From Paramacrobiotus metropolitanus (lineage: Eukaryota > Tardigrada > Eutardigrada > Parachela > Macrobiotidae): a stretch of DNA of 64,000 nt. Location of the stretch: positions 1,116,001 through 1,180,000 of the forward strand of contig NW_026570245.1 of NCBI RefSeq assembly GCF_019649055.1, written 5' to 3'. Below the pieces are notes generated by a model. It had not been told where the DNA came from. It saw only the letters and a program-made list of their open reading frames with translations, and made no database searches. Positions 1 through 13,396 of the stretch are shown piece after piece; the stretch's first letter is position 1; each line of letters opens with the position of its first letter. The translations under genes and the position numbers were made by a program.

Positions 1-185
1 ATCGACGACGCAGAATAGGCAAAAGAGCATAATGCAAAAGGAAAACCACTCCCGTAGGATAAATATTCTCTACTGCCCGCAACTTTCAATTTCAATTTAC
101 AATAAACGATAATGCACAAGTATACACGTATATAAAACGATTTGGTGAGAAATTTAACAAACTATAAAAAACGATAGTTGCGCGT

Positions 186-2918
186 CTAATAAATGTTATC
201 AGTGCCATTGTAGGCATCTGCGATCCTTGTTGCTTCCCTCATGCCGCTGAGAAATGCGCCGTGCATGGTGCCGGGAAAGCTGTACTCGGTATGCTCTCCG
301 GCAAAGCAGACACGTGGCTTCCCCGCGACATCAATCGGTTCAGCCAAACAGCTGAAATCCGCGCCCACCGCTCCCACCGGCACACTACTGTATACGCCCC
401 GCGCATACTCATCCGCGCCCCAGCGCGTCACTAGTGACTCCTTCGGTGAGACGACACAATTCTTCCCGAATATCTTCTGTAAAACCTGCGTGCATGACTG
501 CACTATCACAGCATCATCCATACTCTCCATGGCCTGGGCGGCCTTCCCCGCTACCATGGCTACAATGACGGGCTGATCATAGAGCGCCCAGAACATAAAG
601 AATTCCCCGCGTTTCTCGTTATTCCCATTGCAATAACCGAATAGCGTCCGTTTGGCTTTCCAAAACTTCCGCGCGTATGTCAGAATAACCTTGTTAAATA
701 TTCCCGGGCAAAGGTTCTTGATGGAGGTTAATTTATTCGCCGGTAACGGCGGGCTGAACGTCACGCCATCTTTCGTACCGCATCGCTTTAGGACACCCAA
801 GGGAATGGTGCACACGACGGCATCACAAGGATAATCTTTGGGCGCCGCATTGTACAGTCCTTTGGCTGTCACAGTGGCCCCATTTTGATCGTAGGAAATC
901 TTGGTTACCCGGTGATTAAACACAATATTCAATCCCGTACCCAGTTTTTCTGTCATTTGCGATAGCCCGGTAGACGCGAGGAAATGTCCGCCCTTCAACT
1001 CCTTCTCCTCTTCATTACTCCAGTGCTCCACGCATAATTCCTCAATCGTAGCGGCACTGGCGAAATCATAATTGGCCAAATGCCACAGCATCACTTTGCG
1101 ATCGGCGTTCGACAGGTAGGAATAGCTTTCATCACAGAGCGACTGGGGCTCAGGTAGGGCTTCCAGGACCTGGATTTGCACCTCGACGTCCTGAATTTCG
1201 CTATTTAATCTCATTAGGCGACTGCGGCATTGCAGAACAGCGTCGCGCAGTATACCGCTCTGCTGTCCCTTGGCTTGCAGGACGGCTTTATTATAGTCGT
1301 TCAAATATGTTTTAGCAGTGTAATATAAACTGGTACGAGAGAGGTATAGTTCCTTCAGTTTCCGCACATTATTGAGTTTCTCTTCGATGAACTGATTATT
1401 CTTCACGGCCACCTCCAGTTCTTTCAGTTTAAGTATTTCGTCTACGCACTGCCCCAAGCCGTAGTGACGACCGTCCGTGGTGCGTTCGGCGAGATGATTT
1501 TGATAGTAACTGGGAGTGGATAATACCAGGTCTTCAAATTCGTTTTCTAAAGCTTCGTCGTTCTCTTGCGAGAGAGGAGATCCATTGCTATCAAATATTG
1601 GGCACCGCACATCGACACTTTCCAGCTTGGCACCCAGCTGGCCATGCAGAATAGTGAAAAGAGGATTTCCTGAAACGCGGAACAGTAAGATTACTATACA
1701 CTGCAACACGTACAGTACTTACAACTTTCCCATATACCAAATAAGCAGTAAGCTGCATTCGCCACCTGTTTGCAAACCAGCTGGCAACAGTAAGTAACTT
1801 TATGTGAAAATCAAGCTCCAATTTGTGCATGTGTAGAGCTAACAGGCTCTATCGATCTGCATTCCGTATCGCGCAAGATGAACGTAAAAAACCGCAATAC
1901 AGGATTAATCGACATTCGCAACTGTTGATATTCCAGCGAGCATCCTTACCTTCCAGGCCCGTTATAAGCATAGCGCCCTTTTCAGCCAGATTCGATCGAT
2001 TTGTCGAGCTGAACCACGTATCCACCCGCCCTCCCGGCCGATTCCTGCCCTCCAGTATCGTTACACGAAAACCAAAATGCTTTAGCTGCCTAGCAGCGGC
2101 CAATCCCGCTAAACCGGCACCAATCACAACAATATGCTTCTGCTGTCGTCCGGGCGGTGTGGGCCGTTCCACCGAGAAATCCCCATAATTAATGACACAG
2201 GTCCGATTCAACAGGCGGATAATTCGAATCACATGTTCCTGATCGAACGCCAAATTCGGATCCTGTTCAGCCAGCGCCACCAGTACACTCCTCACCACCA
2301 GATGCCGTCTGGGATTGCGCAGCCACATCTGGAGAATTTTGTTTCGGAGGAGGAGATGCAGATCTTTCGAGGCATCGTTACCCTGGGCAATTTCGGGAAA
2401 CTCTTTCACCTCGCGCTCCGACAGCTTGTTGGCTTCCAAACGACTGAGATACGCTGCACGCGCCGGTGTATCCGCCACCGGTAACGGTAGCTCTTCCCCG
2501 TTGCGGTTCTCATACTGCAGAATGGTCTGAATCGCGCGCTCGTAATGGTTATCCTCTTCGGAGAGGATTTTCGCCACGGGTTTCACTTCCCGCGTCGGAG
2601 GGGGTTGAATGCCCACGGTGCGCAGAACCTTCTTGGACGGCTCACCATCGTCCGTAGCGTCCTGGGAGGACGCTGCCGTCACCAGAGGGAAGGAGCGGTT
2701 GCGCGGAATACTGGAGGAGGAGGACACGGAGGAGGAGGCGGAGAGGGGCGGGGTGAAGGAGCGGGACTCCGAGGGGTCGGTGTGCGAGCGCGGAGAGGAT
2801 GGCAGCGATGCGGAGCCTGTAGTTAATATTGCATCAGTGTAAAAACGGAAAAGAGGGTAAAGGCGTGCTCACCTGTAGCGCCGATTGTGTCGTCCGTCTG
2901 CAGTGTTCGCTTCGACAT
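186..2918 (-). CDS. KDM1A: Lysine-specific histone demethylase 1 (LSD1/KDM1A), 3 exons
   Basis: FAD-dependent amine oxidase that removes methyl groups from mono- and dimethylated histone H3 Lys4 in nuclear corepressor complexes. Exons are 2873-2918, 1950-2816 and 186-1669. Phases close (1, then 1) to give 798 residues; human LSD1 has 852. Order seen: Ser/Pro-rich N-terminus; SWIRM domain about residues 133-229; FAD Rossmann motif VVIGAGLAGLAAARQL near 243; then the amine-oxidase domain interrupted by a helical tower about 383-481, the CoREST-binding antenna specific to LSD1 (absent from KDM1B). The FNKV motif keeps the lysine (about residue 631) matching human Lys661. The C-terminal FAD-binding motif FAGEHT is present. 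The start is the ATG opening a 46-base first exon. No lesion seen. The family assignment is secure. Confidence 0.95.
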
Positions 2919-4194
2919 GATCTTGCCTAACAACAACAGCACCACGCTGTATAATGCAAATTGCAAAGCATGATGGTAGCGTCCAAAACGAACACGCTAA
3001 GCAAGCTAACCAGCCAAAACTGGCCAAATGACGAGCTTTTACGTTTTCTCTCATAAATGATTAAAATCATATAAAAGATTAAATGATTAAAATAAAACAA
3101 AACCATATAAAAATTCAAAAAAGCTTTAAAAGCCAGAAACTGGTTAATTAAGCTGTAAATTATAAAACTCTAACAAATTTTATGACAGTAAAAAACCAAA
3201 CGGTATGGTTGCAATTCTGCGTGCCAAACTTCGCCATTTTCTCTTTCACTTGACAGAAAGTTTTACGGTGCAACTAAACGCAATAGCCTTGTTATTGGAA
3301 GTAATCCGAAGCTCCTTATCTAGAAATACATTAGCAGAAAGCAAGAAACTGGCACTAGCTGTAATGCAGAGAAGTACAGATACACAGTACCACTTCACGA
3401 TGATTATACAAACATCCGTACCTATGGGTTCAAATTGAATCGTCAAGGATCCCAGGGAAATCCGCTATCCTTCTCAAGCACGTAGCATCTTAAAATAGGA
3501 GAGCGTCTTGAACCACTGCAAATCAGAAGCACAATCAATTCTGGTTACCACAAAATGCTCAGTTGGTCAGACGCACCATTTTGACTAGAAGTATACAATT
3601 TTGTAGTGCATTGACAAAAGCTCACCTGATATGGCCAAAAAGACCGAAGTAAACTGGGATAAGGGGCAAAGTGGCAAGCAGGGCTACAAACAAAATCAGT
3701 AAGTAAATAATAAAAGTTGACGCTGATAGTTAGAACAAGAAAAATTACAAAAAAAGAATTCAAAGAATTCTATGGCTAGAATGGATGCTGCTGGATCGAC
3801 TTATGTAAGCCAAAAAATTTTTCAGCAATGGCGTCTTATTGCCCCTCAGGGGTCTACTGCAATTCTATGGCGCCCACCTACTCTTGTCAGGCTCGTGACG
3901 CCTCCGCAGCAGGCGACCGGAATGGTCAAACAAAAAATTTCGATTGGAGGTCATAAACTTCTCAAAACAGAAATAAAGAAGTTAAAATTATTGAGGTTCA
4001 TTATAACTTCAATGAAATTATTAGTTTTCTTCTGCATCTGCTTTACACGAATCTGCAAATTAAACTGTCTGACGAGTCGACGACTGACGTACACGTTCTA
4101 TTATTTTTCGATACTGAATTAACTGATTTATTGGCAATAGCCGCCCAAATAACAAAAAAATGCACGCGCTGACACCCTACGTAATCGTAAGAAT
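2919..4194. other. Intergenic, 5' side of LSD1
   Basis: About 1.3 kb holding the LSD1 promoter side and the 3' flank of the retroelement relic. Short open frames occur on both strands but none has splice signals, a recognisable domain or a coding-like composition. I see no RNA gene or clear promoter motif. Confidence 0.5.
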
Positions 4195-5150
4195 TTAAAC
4201 ATTAAAAAAACAACCAAATTCCCGGTCCTCCCTCGGGTTAAAAGGTAACGTGCTCAAAACAGCCGTAGCATTTCCCTTAACAACAGCAAGGCTGAATCGC
4301 TGCTTAAGAAAAGCAGTAGAACGTGCTTCTCCAGTCAAATCCCGAATTTTACGACCCATAAAATGTAAAAATTCACTTAAAGCCGGACCAAAAACTCCAA
4401 GGGTATCCATTACTAGAGGGTAAAAAAGGTATCCGTATTCCAAAAACGAATACTTCCCACGCTTCGCATTTTCAGCCAGCTGGGCCACGCTGCCACATTT
4501 CTTGGAGCTTCCAGTGACATGAGAGTCAGCAACCGTACACCAGCTGGTTACATCCCAAACGATCGGTTTTCCTTGTCTTACTGGTATCAGTGTCATCCCA
4601 TCCGGTCTTTGTGCGGTGGTTGATGACAAGCCGTTTGGTTCCATCTCACAAGGAAAACCAGCGCTTTCACAACAGTTTTTCGCGATGCTGTTCATTTCTT
4701 TATATACTGAATAGTACAAACAGTGCAACCACTGCAACTGCAATGGAATATTAATGGGGAACAGAATATTGCTATCCGCTATTGTGCAGATGCGGCTTTT
4801 GCTGCGAAAGATGCAGCTGGGGATATCGCATCTTCCCATTTCGAACCTCAGTTCCAGATACAGTGCGAACATATAAATGTACAGCCCACGATTTCTCTGA
4901 AACGTAACCGCGTTGTGCTTTTTGAAAAAATTTTCATAAACTGACCTTTCTCACCTGACGTCCGCACTGCAAGTCTGCGCACAATTTGCGAACAGCACTT
5001 ACCACAATATTTCAGTTGACCCAGCGGACGTGTCGTAGACTTTCCATTACGTAAAGGAATTAGCAAGAAGCCTTCGAGTTCATCAAAAAAATAATGGGTA
5101 CATATTACATACCGCACACAAAAAGTTGTATGCCGCTTCAGCAAGCCCAC
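4195..5150 (-). mobile_element. Relic of a retroelement reverse-transcriptase C-terminus
   Basis: A 225-codon open frame (4195-4872) resembles the region found downstream of reverse transcriptase in many invertebrate retroelement-derived hypothetical proteins. Its landmarks are RPDGMTLIPV, then IVWDVTSWCTVADSHV, then VAQLAENAKRGKYS, a FLHFMGRKIRDLTGE segment and a FLKQRFSLAVVKGNA segment. The order and spacing match my memory of those proteins. The upstream Cys/His-rich stretch (4848-5150) is in another frame and looks degenerate. No RT core, terminal repeats or poly(A) tail are seen, so this is a 5'-truncated, decayed copy. The intact C-terminal 150 codons could mean a recent insertion or a co-opted exon. 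The family name is not certain. Confidence 0.55.
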
Positions 5151-5343
5151 GCCTACGGTTCATCCCGCGTAAAATACTGTTTCATAAAAGACGTCAATAC
5201 TCAGTTCTTTGTGCCCGGTTTAATATCCAATGAGAATGATTTCCCAATAAAAATTAATAAAAACTTGTAAGCGCATTCATAAACCATCTCGGGAGGTATC
5301 GACAAAAAAACAGCTGATCTTTTAATAATCTCGTTTTTCTAAG

Positions 5344-7585
5344 TTATTTTTCATCGGTTGGGTCTGGCTGATCCGTTGTTACGGCGGTATCCGTGACATC
5401 TGTATCCGGCTCGGAAGTGCTGGTGACGTCGTATTCCCGTCCGTAGTCCGTCATACGCAGTAGATAAAAATCCATCTCTACCGGTCGTTCACAAAAAGGA
5501 TTCCCCATCATATCGCATTCCCAAAACTGGAACTGGGCATCCGCACCCGGTCCGTATCCACCGCATACGCTCGTGTTACCGGCGCCGGCGGCGCTTTGCT
5601 GGAGGACTACAAAACAGGCAATACAATAATAAAAAAGTTCAGTATAATGACTCCGTACACCAGACTGGAGGCGTCCATGAAATTAACTAATACATCAGCA
5701 GAAAATGCTTTGTTACCGGTAGTGTAATTCTGCTGCTTCGGCGATTCAGCACTGTCTGCAAGAATAATACGCATGTCGCCAAATGGTCGCATAACAGCGA
5801 TCCATGGTCCTTGTGTCCAATTATTCAGGGTTCTCGCTAATGATAGAAAAAATCTGATTATTCACTATCATTTCAGTTTATTAGCCAATAGCCACCCGAT
5901 TGTCAAAAAAAAAGCGCGGCGAGAGGTATATCGTACTATTAACTATTTGATAAACATATCTGTGTAAATGACGGTGGCGTGAAGTGTGTACATACTGTAT
6001 TACGAGCAGGTACGCTCAACTCTATACGGCACTAACTTATGTTATCCACCACATTAAATTCCTCCAACGTAGTAGGTTGCACTAGCCGTCCTCCCACTCC
6101 TTGGCAGTATCTCCAGGTCGACATAAAAGATCCACTGCATAAAAAAATTATTAGGCAATTTCACAACGTACTGTTTGTAAACCAGCAGCGCTATGTATGT
6201 ATTTGTTCTCAATGGTATTTCACAATTGTTATTATCTATTTCACAATATGCCTAAATTCACCTCTCAAAGCGTGGCGCAATAAAGTAGCACTTATTCTGC
6301 AGCGGACTCAAGAACCAGTTATCCGGGCACGATAATCCCACCAGCGCCTTGACATTCTCCGAGTTACCGTCATCATCATCCACTTCGTCGCTGGAGTCGG
6401 TGGTCACAATGTCGTCGGCACTGGAATCCGTTGCATCAGCGTCATCATCGTCGCTGGCTTCGGTTGTACTGCCAATGTTGACGATGAGAGGGTCGGCATC
6501 GTCATCATCGTCGTCGTCCGGCGTAGTCGAGGTCACCGTTCCCGGAACCGTCGTTGGCATGGGCGAAGTGGGAGCGCCCAGCGTCCGCAGTGCCATGGCA
6601 TCGCTTAAGGTCATCAACGGTACCGGCAAAGTACTGGCCGACCTACTCATCTTCATGCACAGATATCCCATGTTTTTCGTCCCACAATCTGTGGATAAAG
6701 GTGTCGGGTCCAGGACTTGCCTGTCAAACAGAAACATTCATCATTCCAATTGAGAGATGTGCATCCTGTATATACACACTTCAAATCGATGTAGTCACAT
6801 GTTGCTGGGCCGTTGTCCATCAGAAGCACCTCTGCAGCAATGATTAATAGTTCAAACAGTTACGTAATGTTAAGTACTGCCATTGTAAAACTTGTCGCGC
6901 TGTGATCATACCTTGTGATCGATCCAGGTTGGTCAAGCCACTCCCGATCCAGAATTTCGTTTGCCCGTTCTGAGGCGCCATTCTTTTTAGGAATACGAAC
7001 ACTGCAAATTGCCAGCATGGAACGTGTAATTAGGCGACGGAGGTGCAAAACACACGTGCGCATACAACGGATTTCACTTTACGTGCGAATTACATATGGG
7101 AACAGTTTACGTAGTGGGTCTTACTTACAGCTGTTTAGTTCCACTAAGGATGCGTCTGATAATTCTGCCAAATCCGACATCATGGCCCAACATCTCGCCT
7201 GGGCATCGTCCCATGATGACACAGTGCTGCCAACCAAAAAAAACTGCCCTTTTTAATTTTTCAACGCACGCGCGGGGATTCACTTTTCACCTTGTACCGA
7301 GAAAGTAGCATCTGTCATCATCGCCGGGAATCCAACCATCGTCGCAAGGACCGGGAGAGTTATTACTATTGCCTAGAGTGAATTTATGCAATAGGTTACA
7401 TCGCACATAGATATAAAAGCGTGTCTTTTTTATCAGCGTATAAATACATTAACGTATAAATGAGCAGTTTAAAAGATCATTAAAAACTTTGGTACGGTTA
7501 TAATAAGTACGACCAGCGAGTGCATACCGACAGGAACAGCCGTGGCCAAACCAACGCCAATAATAAAAACCAGGATGAACTCCAT
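5344..7585 (-). CDS. Secreted protein with two C-type lectin domains and acidic linker
   Basis: Nine exons: 7528-7585, 7291-7372, 7129-7226, 6912-7001, 6780-6831, 6262-6720, 6037-6134, about 5665-5836 and about 5344-5600. All phases close except the last intron, where the exact sites are uncertain. About 454 residues. Exon 1 is a signal peptide (MEFILVFIIGVGLATAVPV). CTLD1 (about residues 25-145) has the opening CDDGWIPGDDDRCYFL, the helix ARCWAMMSDLAEL, the core FWIGSGLTNL and the closing DCGTKNMGYLCMK. A Thr/Asp/Ser-rich linker with a run of Asp follows (to about 256). CTLD2 has CPDNWF..KCYF, YCQGVGGRLVQP, WIAV and a closing WECD..FCE. An acidic Thr/Asp-rich tail ends the protein. Neither domain shows an EPN or QPD calcium/sugar motif, so ligand type is unknown. 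Extracellular binding role inferred. Confidence 0.85.
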
Positions 7586-8311
7586 GGCAAAACAGTTAGC
7601 AACACCGTCACAATTCGACCATCCACTTAAAAACTGGTCAGGAAACCAAATAGCTAATAAATCTCAGAATAGCCGGCCTCAAGTTATTTTAGGACGATCC
7701 CAACATCAATAAACTTCTCTACCTTGAAAATACTGCAACCTCAACATTTTACTTCCCTTTTATGCACATTTTCTAAGAATACGCCGCTGTTTGATAATAT
7801 TAATGTCGTAGTAAAGAAAGTGCTACCGCTGAACTGTGCGCTATTGCGTCCGGGAATAACGAGCCCGCAATAAAAACATCTGCATATACAGACAAATATG
7901 CTGGCTATTGTTGTAATTTTTTGTTGTTGCAGAAGAGAAAATAAAATGCTGACTTGGTAAGTCTAGTGCCTGGGACCAACCAAATAATTTTCAATGGGAA
8001 AAATCTCGCGTGAAGACACACCCGGGTTCAGAAGTATGGACTGAAATCTGACCAATCACACTTACAGAATGTAAGTATTTCGAAATCGTCGTCATTTATA
8101 GTTTACTCTGCATTATAATTCACGGAATTACAATGGCAAAGAGATCAACCAAGTAGGCTAAATCAGCGCAATAATAAACACAATTTGACCGATAAAAATG
8201 TCGTAATGGGCAAGACTGGATTTTAAGAAACGTATCACAGACTAACAGGGAATCACAATATTATAACGAAAAACCATAGTTTATCAACTGATGTACGCAA
8301 ACAAACCATCC
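7586..8311. other. Intergenic, lectin gene promoter side / OSTM1 3' flank
   Basis: About 0.7 kb between two minus-strand genes. AT-rich, with no open frame or repeat that I can support. Confidence 0.5.
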
Positions 8312-10148
8312 TTACAATGGCGCATATGACATGTCGGAACTTTGGCTGTTGCTGCGGAAGCGCTGTGATGAAGTGAATTCAGAATTTTCCAAACGATCCT
8401 CTGTGAAAAAAATAACTTAAGTGAGTCGATTATTAGTTTATTACCAATTTCAAGTTATAAAAGTAAGATAATTCTCTCCAAGTGATGGCGAAATATAATG
8501 GAAATTATATCAACGAAACCGGTCCAACTCTTTAATTCCAGATACTTTTAATCTATGTAGCACGCATAAATGCGACTAACTAAGCTCTTACAGTAAATAA
8601 GTCGATTATTATGATAACATTATTAATTATCTGCAACGAAGAATAACTATGATACATAATACTCACGTCTCCGGATAATGTATGCTTCAAACGACGAATT
8701 GAAGAACATGGCAATGTAGAAAACAATGGTGGACGCAAAGACAATAATCGTTACCGCCCAGACCAGAAACATGCCGGGATGCTCCTTTTCACACTGAAAA
8801 TACTTTCCCCACATAATTCGTGTCTGATTCATCTGGAATCACAAACATGACGATGATCAGCACCGCAATATCCATTAAATCATTCTGACGGGCACATACC
8901 ACATCGACAACATCCATGCAAACTCTGGCCAGATCCCGCGTGTAATTGGAATAGTAAAAGTCGGAAAGATCTTTATACAGCGGATAACATTCTTGACAGA
9001 CCAGCGACGAATTAGTTATATTGGCCATTTTATCTCCCAGAACAAAATTCTGCAATTATAGGGAACATTTAAATTACAATTTCAAGCTTCCAACTGAGCA
9101 GGCGATGAAAACGCAGTAATTACGCTTTACCAAAATAATTCCATGTTTCGCGAAGCAATCCGTCAGATTGCGATGTTTACGCATGAAGATGATCAAATTT
9201 TCGGAAAACTGATATTGAACCGTGCCGTGCTTGATGAAGTAATAGTTGAAGCAATCTGAAAAGCGGAATAAATTTGTCACATTACGCCAAAAAAAAACAC
9301 CATTCACAGTGCACAAAAAAGCTGAAAGCTATAATTATTATATAAGTAAAACCTAATTTTTAGTATAAATGTGTAGCAATTTACGCAGACTGTGAAATGC
9401 GAGGTGGAAAATCAAAAGGTAAACTCTGAACGCTTTCTACTTAACTTAAAAACATAATAAAGTAGCCCGATCTACTTACAGGAACATCGCGAATCGCCCC
9501 ACAAGCTTTCAATGGACTGATTCGTGCGATGCACCACACCGATCATATCACTGCCGTAGACCATGTCTTCACAGCTTTTGCCATCTTGATCCATATCCTA
9601 ATCACAAGACCACGGATGTTTGCAAGAAATTTAATAATTTTAATTCTTTAAAATCTAAAAATACCCCTCAAGTACTGATGTACCTGAGAGTACTGAATGT
9701 AGGACTGCTGCGCGATCAGATACGGTTCCACACACCGTTCGCACAGCAGAATCGGTCGGGAGAAATTCACAGCACAGCCGAGGAAGGCCGACGAATGATA
9801 CCCGTACGCTGTCAGATTTTCATGACAGTCATGCAAAACCGCTGCCCGACTCCGCGGCGCATCAGGCGATAAGTACAGCGGAGTGGGAATGTAGGAAAAG
9901 GCCGTGTGGCGGTCGGTGAAATCTGGATCATCGACCAGTGTGGCCAGACAGTCGAGATCCAACTGCGTCTTGTCGTTCGAACAGGTGAGATACGGCGCGA
10001 AACGCGTCCAACTTTCCGATATATCCTTGGGTGTTGAGATTGTGGAATTTGTGGAGTTGAAACTTGAGCAGACACTTGTAGTAAATCGGAGTATCTGTAT
10101 CACCGTGGTCCACAGATATAAGGAGGTTGGAAAGGATTCACGTGCCAT
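8312..10148 (-). CDS. OSTM1: Osteopetrosis-associated transmembrane protein 1 (OSTM1), 6 exons
   Basis: OSTM1 is the beta subunit of the lysosomal ClC-7 chloride/proton antiporter. Exons: 9684-10148, 9480-9597, 9131-9255, 8900-9049, 8667-8832 and 8312-8400. Phases close to give 370 residues (human 334). The ATG at 10148 precedes a hydrophobic signal segment; the upstream in-frame extension starts with a non-ATG codon and is rejected. The family's cysteine-rich luminal region is clear: the FLGCAVNFSRPILLCERC motif, a CSYC pair, then SLVCQECYPLYKDLS and RVCMDVVDV. Several N-glycosylation sequons (NFS, NLT, NSS, NYT) occur. One membrane helix follows in exon 5, then a short Ser-rich cytosolic tail. 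This is a type I lysosomal membrane protein with no lesion. Confidence 0.9.
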
Positions 10149-11105
10149 TCTTTGAGCACGGGATGAGAATTGATAGCCGATAGGCAATAAAAGGACGAAG
10201 TTTGGTATGCTGTACCTCGGTCTTCAGTGATTATTAATCACCCATTTACGACTCCAGACTACGGTACTTGTACCAGTAACAAGAGTAAAAAAATTAGTAG
10301 AGTAGAGCAGACTCAAAGTAAAATGCAGATTAATGCTATTTTTTTCCAAAAGTCGAAGGAGACATAACTGAGATATGGTATTGTCGACTATAAAAAGTCA
10401 GCTGATTTCCCATGCTGTGCATATGCCATAAGCATGCAATTTCTGCAAAAGTACTTACTGTTCGCATCTGACGAACAATTATTATTGTCGAGTTTTAAAA
10501 ATTTGTTTATGTAAAGGTTTCTATTTAAAATTACATACATATTAGCAATGATGGATTTCCATCTATAAAGTATTTGCAAAATATTTACAAACATAGGTTT
10601 CCCGGTCCTCAGGCTATTGTTTATTCCATCAAAATTTTTGAAAATTCTGAACAAGCATTAACAGCTTTAACCCTTCCGATGATAAGTCAAACTCAACAGC
10701 AACATTAGCCACGCTGTGTACACCATGTACAGATACCTCGTAATTTCAGAGAACAATAGGCAAAAGCCAAAAATTCGTTCTAACAGTTGTGCACGTATTC
10801 TTATTAATCAGTATTTTTCTACCAATTACAGAGTATGACATTGCGAAAGTAGACCTCCAATAAACACATCCCAAAATAGCTAAAATCGAATACAAAACCT
10901 CCCTGCAGTATAACAAAGCCTGGGTAAAACAGATAAAACATGGCAAGAAAAGAGAATCAACGCAATCAATACCAATCACAAATTGAGCAAACGATACGAG
11001 AATTCAGAATAACAGCCGCCAATAACAACAGATCCAACGGTAAACACATCACCAGATATTGTATCCTCTTGCAGGAAGAAGCATCACAGATTCCAAACAG
11101 TCCGA
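10149..11105. other. Intergenic between OSTM1 and fukutin
   Basis: About 1 kb between two minus-strand genes: the promoter side of OSTM1 and the 3' flank of fukutin. The short open frames here are hydrophobic and AT-driven, with no splice structure. Nothing else supported. Confidence 0.5.
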
Positions 11106-13396
11106 TCAGATAGTCGCATTTACTGATCGAACATCACCGTTCCCACCATAGAATTTGGGATTCAGATAAATCGCTTCGGTTTTCTGGTTTTCTGTCCAGA
11201 ACCCATTCAGCTGTGCATTAGGCGGACTAATGCGCCAATCCCATTTCTCTACCGGTCGAAACCAGGTATCGCCGTAATTTGCCCGAATGTAAGTTAAAGG
11301 TTGGCAGGGAATGCGTACAAGAATGCCAAGAAAACTGGTCCAACAAAGAGTAAATCGCGGAAATGTATATCTACGGTAAAACAAAAATGTACGTAAGTTC
11401 AATATGGAAAAGCACCATATTTCTCGAAGACCATGAAACAACGGAGACTTACTTAAACTTTTGCCCGGCCACGTACGCAGTGGCACCGTTCCATACTTGA
11501 TTGAATTCTTCATAGAAGAAATAGATATCCACCTTCGTTTCATCAAAAGCAAACGAAATTTGCAAACTGTCGTTCTTCTAAAAAATTTCAGAAATACCGA
11601 TTTGTCTTTCGATAAGCTACAGTTACTAATCTTGTCTTACCATTCCTAACCGGTAAGCTGTCTCAAAACCATGGTCTTCGAATAAATCTGCCAAGTTGGT
11701 TTTAAAGTCTTTGATAAAGATGCCGATATCAATGTCTTGACTGTAGGGAATAATATCGCACTGTCTAAACCAGCCTAAAGAAGCATAACACATAAAAATC
11801 CAATTAATGTGCTCTAACGAAAGGTAACAGTTGTAAATACAACATCCAGGAAACAGCCGGTACGGGGTAAAAAATGGAAATGCAAGGCTACGGACGGGAT
11901 AAAAAATGGTAACTTATACGAAAGTTTTCGTTGGTATTAACGGCACAAAAGCAAATACCGGTACCTAATAATGTTCCGCTACTAATCCACCAAACGACCC
12001 CGGCTTCGTCAAGAATTTTCCTGATCCGGAATAAAATCTTTTTTGTTCGAGCCCGAAATAATCCATCATCCGTGGACGTCATATTGGGATAGGCCTTCAA
12101 GAATGCCTCTACCGACGATCTGTTGCACGGAATAAAATTCGACGTGAAATACGAATGCCGGAATTCTTCCAGGTTTGTTGGAATAAGCACTGGAATATCC
12201 ATAATGTTCGAATTGATCGCCAAGGAAGTCAAAGCTATCCTGCAAAAGGCAAAACAAAACTCACCAAGAAGTACGAACACCGAGGTCGGTAATTGCTCGT
12301 TCTCACCTGTCGTACACTCTGTTCGATTTTCCAAAAGCCAGAGCGGAAAAATTCCACATCCCTTGACCATTCTGCCAATGTCTTCGGCATGACGCGAACT
12401 GTTTATTCGTGGAACGGGCTTGGCTGGTCATGGATAAACCGTCGGAAAGTGGTTGGAAAATGGCAATATGAATAAGCTGACCACCCTGATTTCCCACGTA
12501 CAGATGAGACACTTTACTGTCAATCTCACCATTCCGGCAATGTGGAAGAGCAAAATCTCGACGTTCCCGACCACACACCAAGTTCTCCGTAACAATGCAA
12601 CGTGCACTTCCGGCGTAATTTGTGAAGTTTTTCTAACAATAAAAAAATAAGAGAGATAACAGCTTAAAACGGACAAAGCAGGTCCTAAAAAAGTTCAGTG
12701 AGCTTCCGAACACTGACTATGTAAGAATACGAATAAATATTTACATTTCCTATGCATTAAACTTTAAAGGCTGAAAGCATGAACGATGCCTTTTTACAGC
12801 AACCGTGAATTCACAGCAACTGCGCATAATTTTATAAGAGAAATAATATATATAAAGCGTTTTCATAGAAGTATCGTAAATTCGGTCAAAAGTTAAACTG
12901 TACGTCTACAGACTTCCAAAAAATAAATTGTTTTAAAATTAAACTTACCAGTTCGGAATCGGAAATCGGATAGGAGCCCAACGATACAACATCATTCTGG
13001 GAAAGAATTCCCAAACAGAAATCCACACCAAACTTCTCGGCAGTCTTCGCTACACAATCCAAAAAAGATGGATCCACAATAAACAGCACCCCAGGCCAGT
13101 TGGTCATAAGCCAACGAATTTCACGGGAATCATACGGCGCATATAGCTGCAACAACCCGGAAAACATGTTACACAGACTAACTGCGACCTTGCTGATTCT
13201 TGCGCAGTATTTCTGGCTAAGTGAATCGACAAACCTTGCGAAGCACACCATTCGCTGCCGAGGAGTCTTGGGAATCTCCACTGCCTCGCAACAACACAAA
13301 CCACATACACACCGTGAGAAGGGAGACCAGAATAATCAACCAGCGATAGGTTCTCCATATGGGTCGCAACACAGCGCGAGTCCGACGTTCTCGCAT
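11106..13396 (-). CDS. FKTN: Fukutin (ribitol-5-phosphate transferase, LicD-type), 7 exons
   Basis: Golgi type II enzyme that adds ribitol-5-phosphate to the O-mannosyl glycan of alpha-dystroglycan. Exons: 13235-13396, 12949-13146, 12307-12632, 11965-12239, 11641-11774, 11453-11577 and 11106-11370. All phases close, giving 494 residues (human 461). Exon 1 encodes a short basic tail plus a signal-anchor helix. Middle exons carry the stem/fold region, including a FGK..YDR segment aligning with human fukutin FGRYPGAFDR. Exon 4 has VVWWISSGTLLG, exon 5 RQCDIIPYSQDIDIGIF with the LicD acidic DxD, and exon 6 a VDIYFFYEE segment. The last exon has FTLCWTSF, TYIRANYGDTW and WDWRISPPN, all fukutin signatures. 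The ATG at 13396 is preferred over an upstream non-ATG extension. No lesion. Confidence 0.93.

Noticed and set aside
10388-10979. Two minus-strand hydrophobic frames between OSTM1 and fukutin
   Set aside because: AT-rich composition, no conserved motif, no splice structure.
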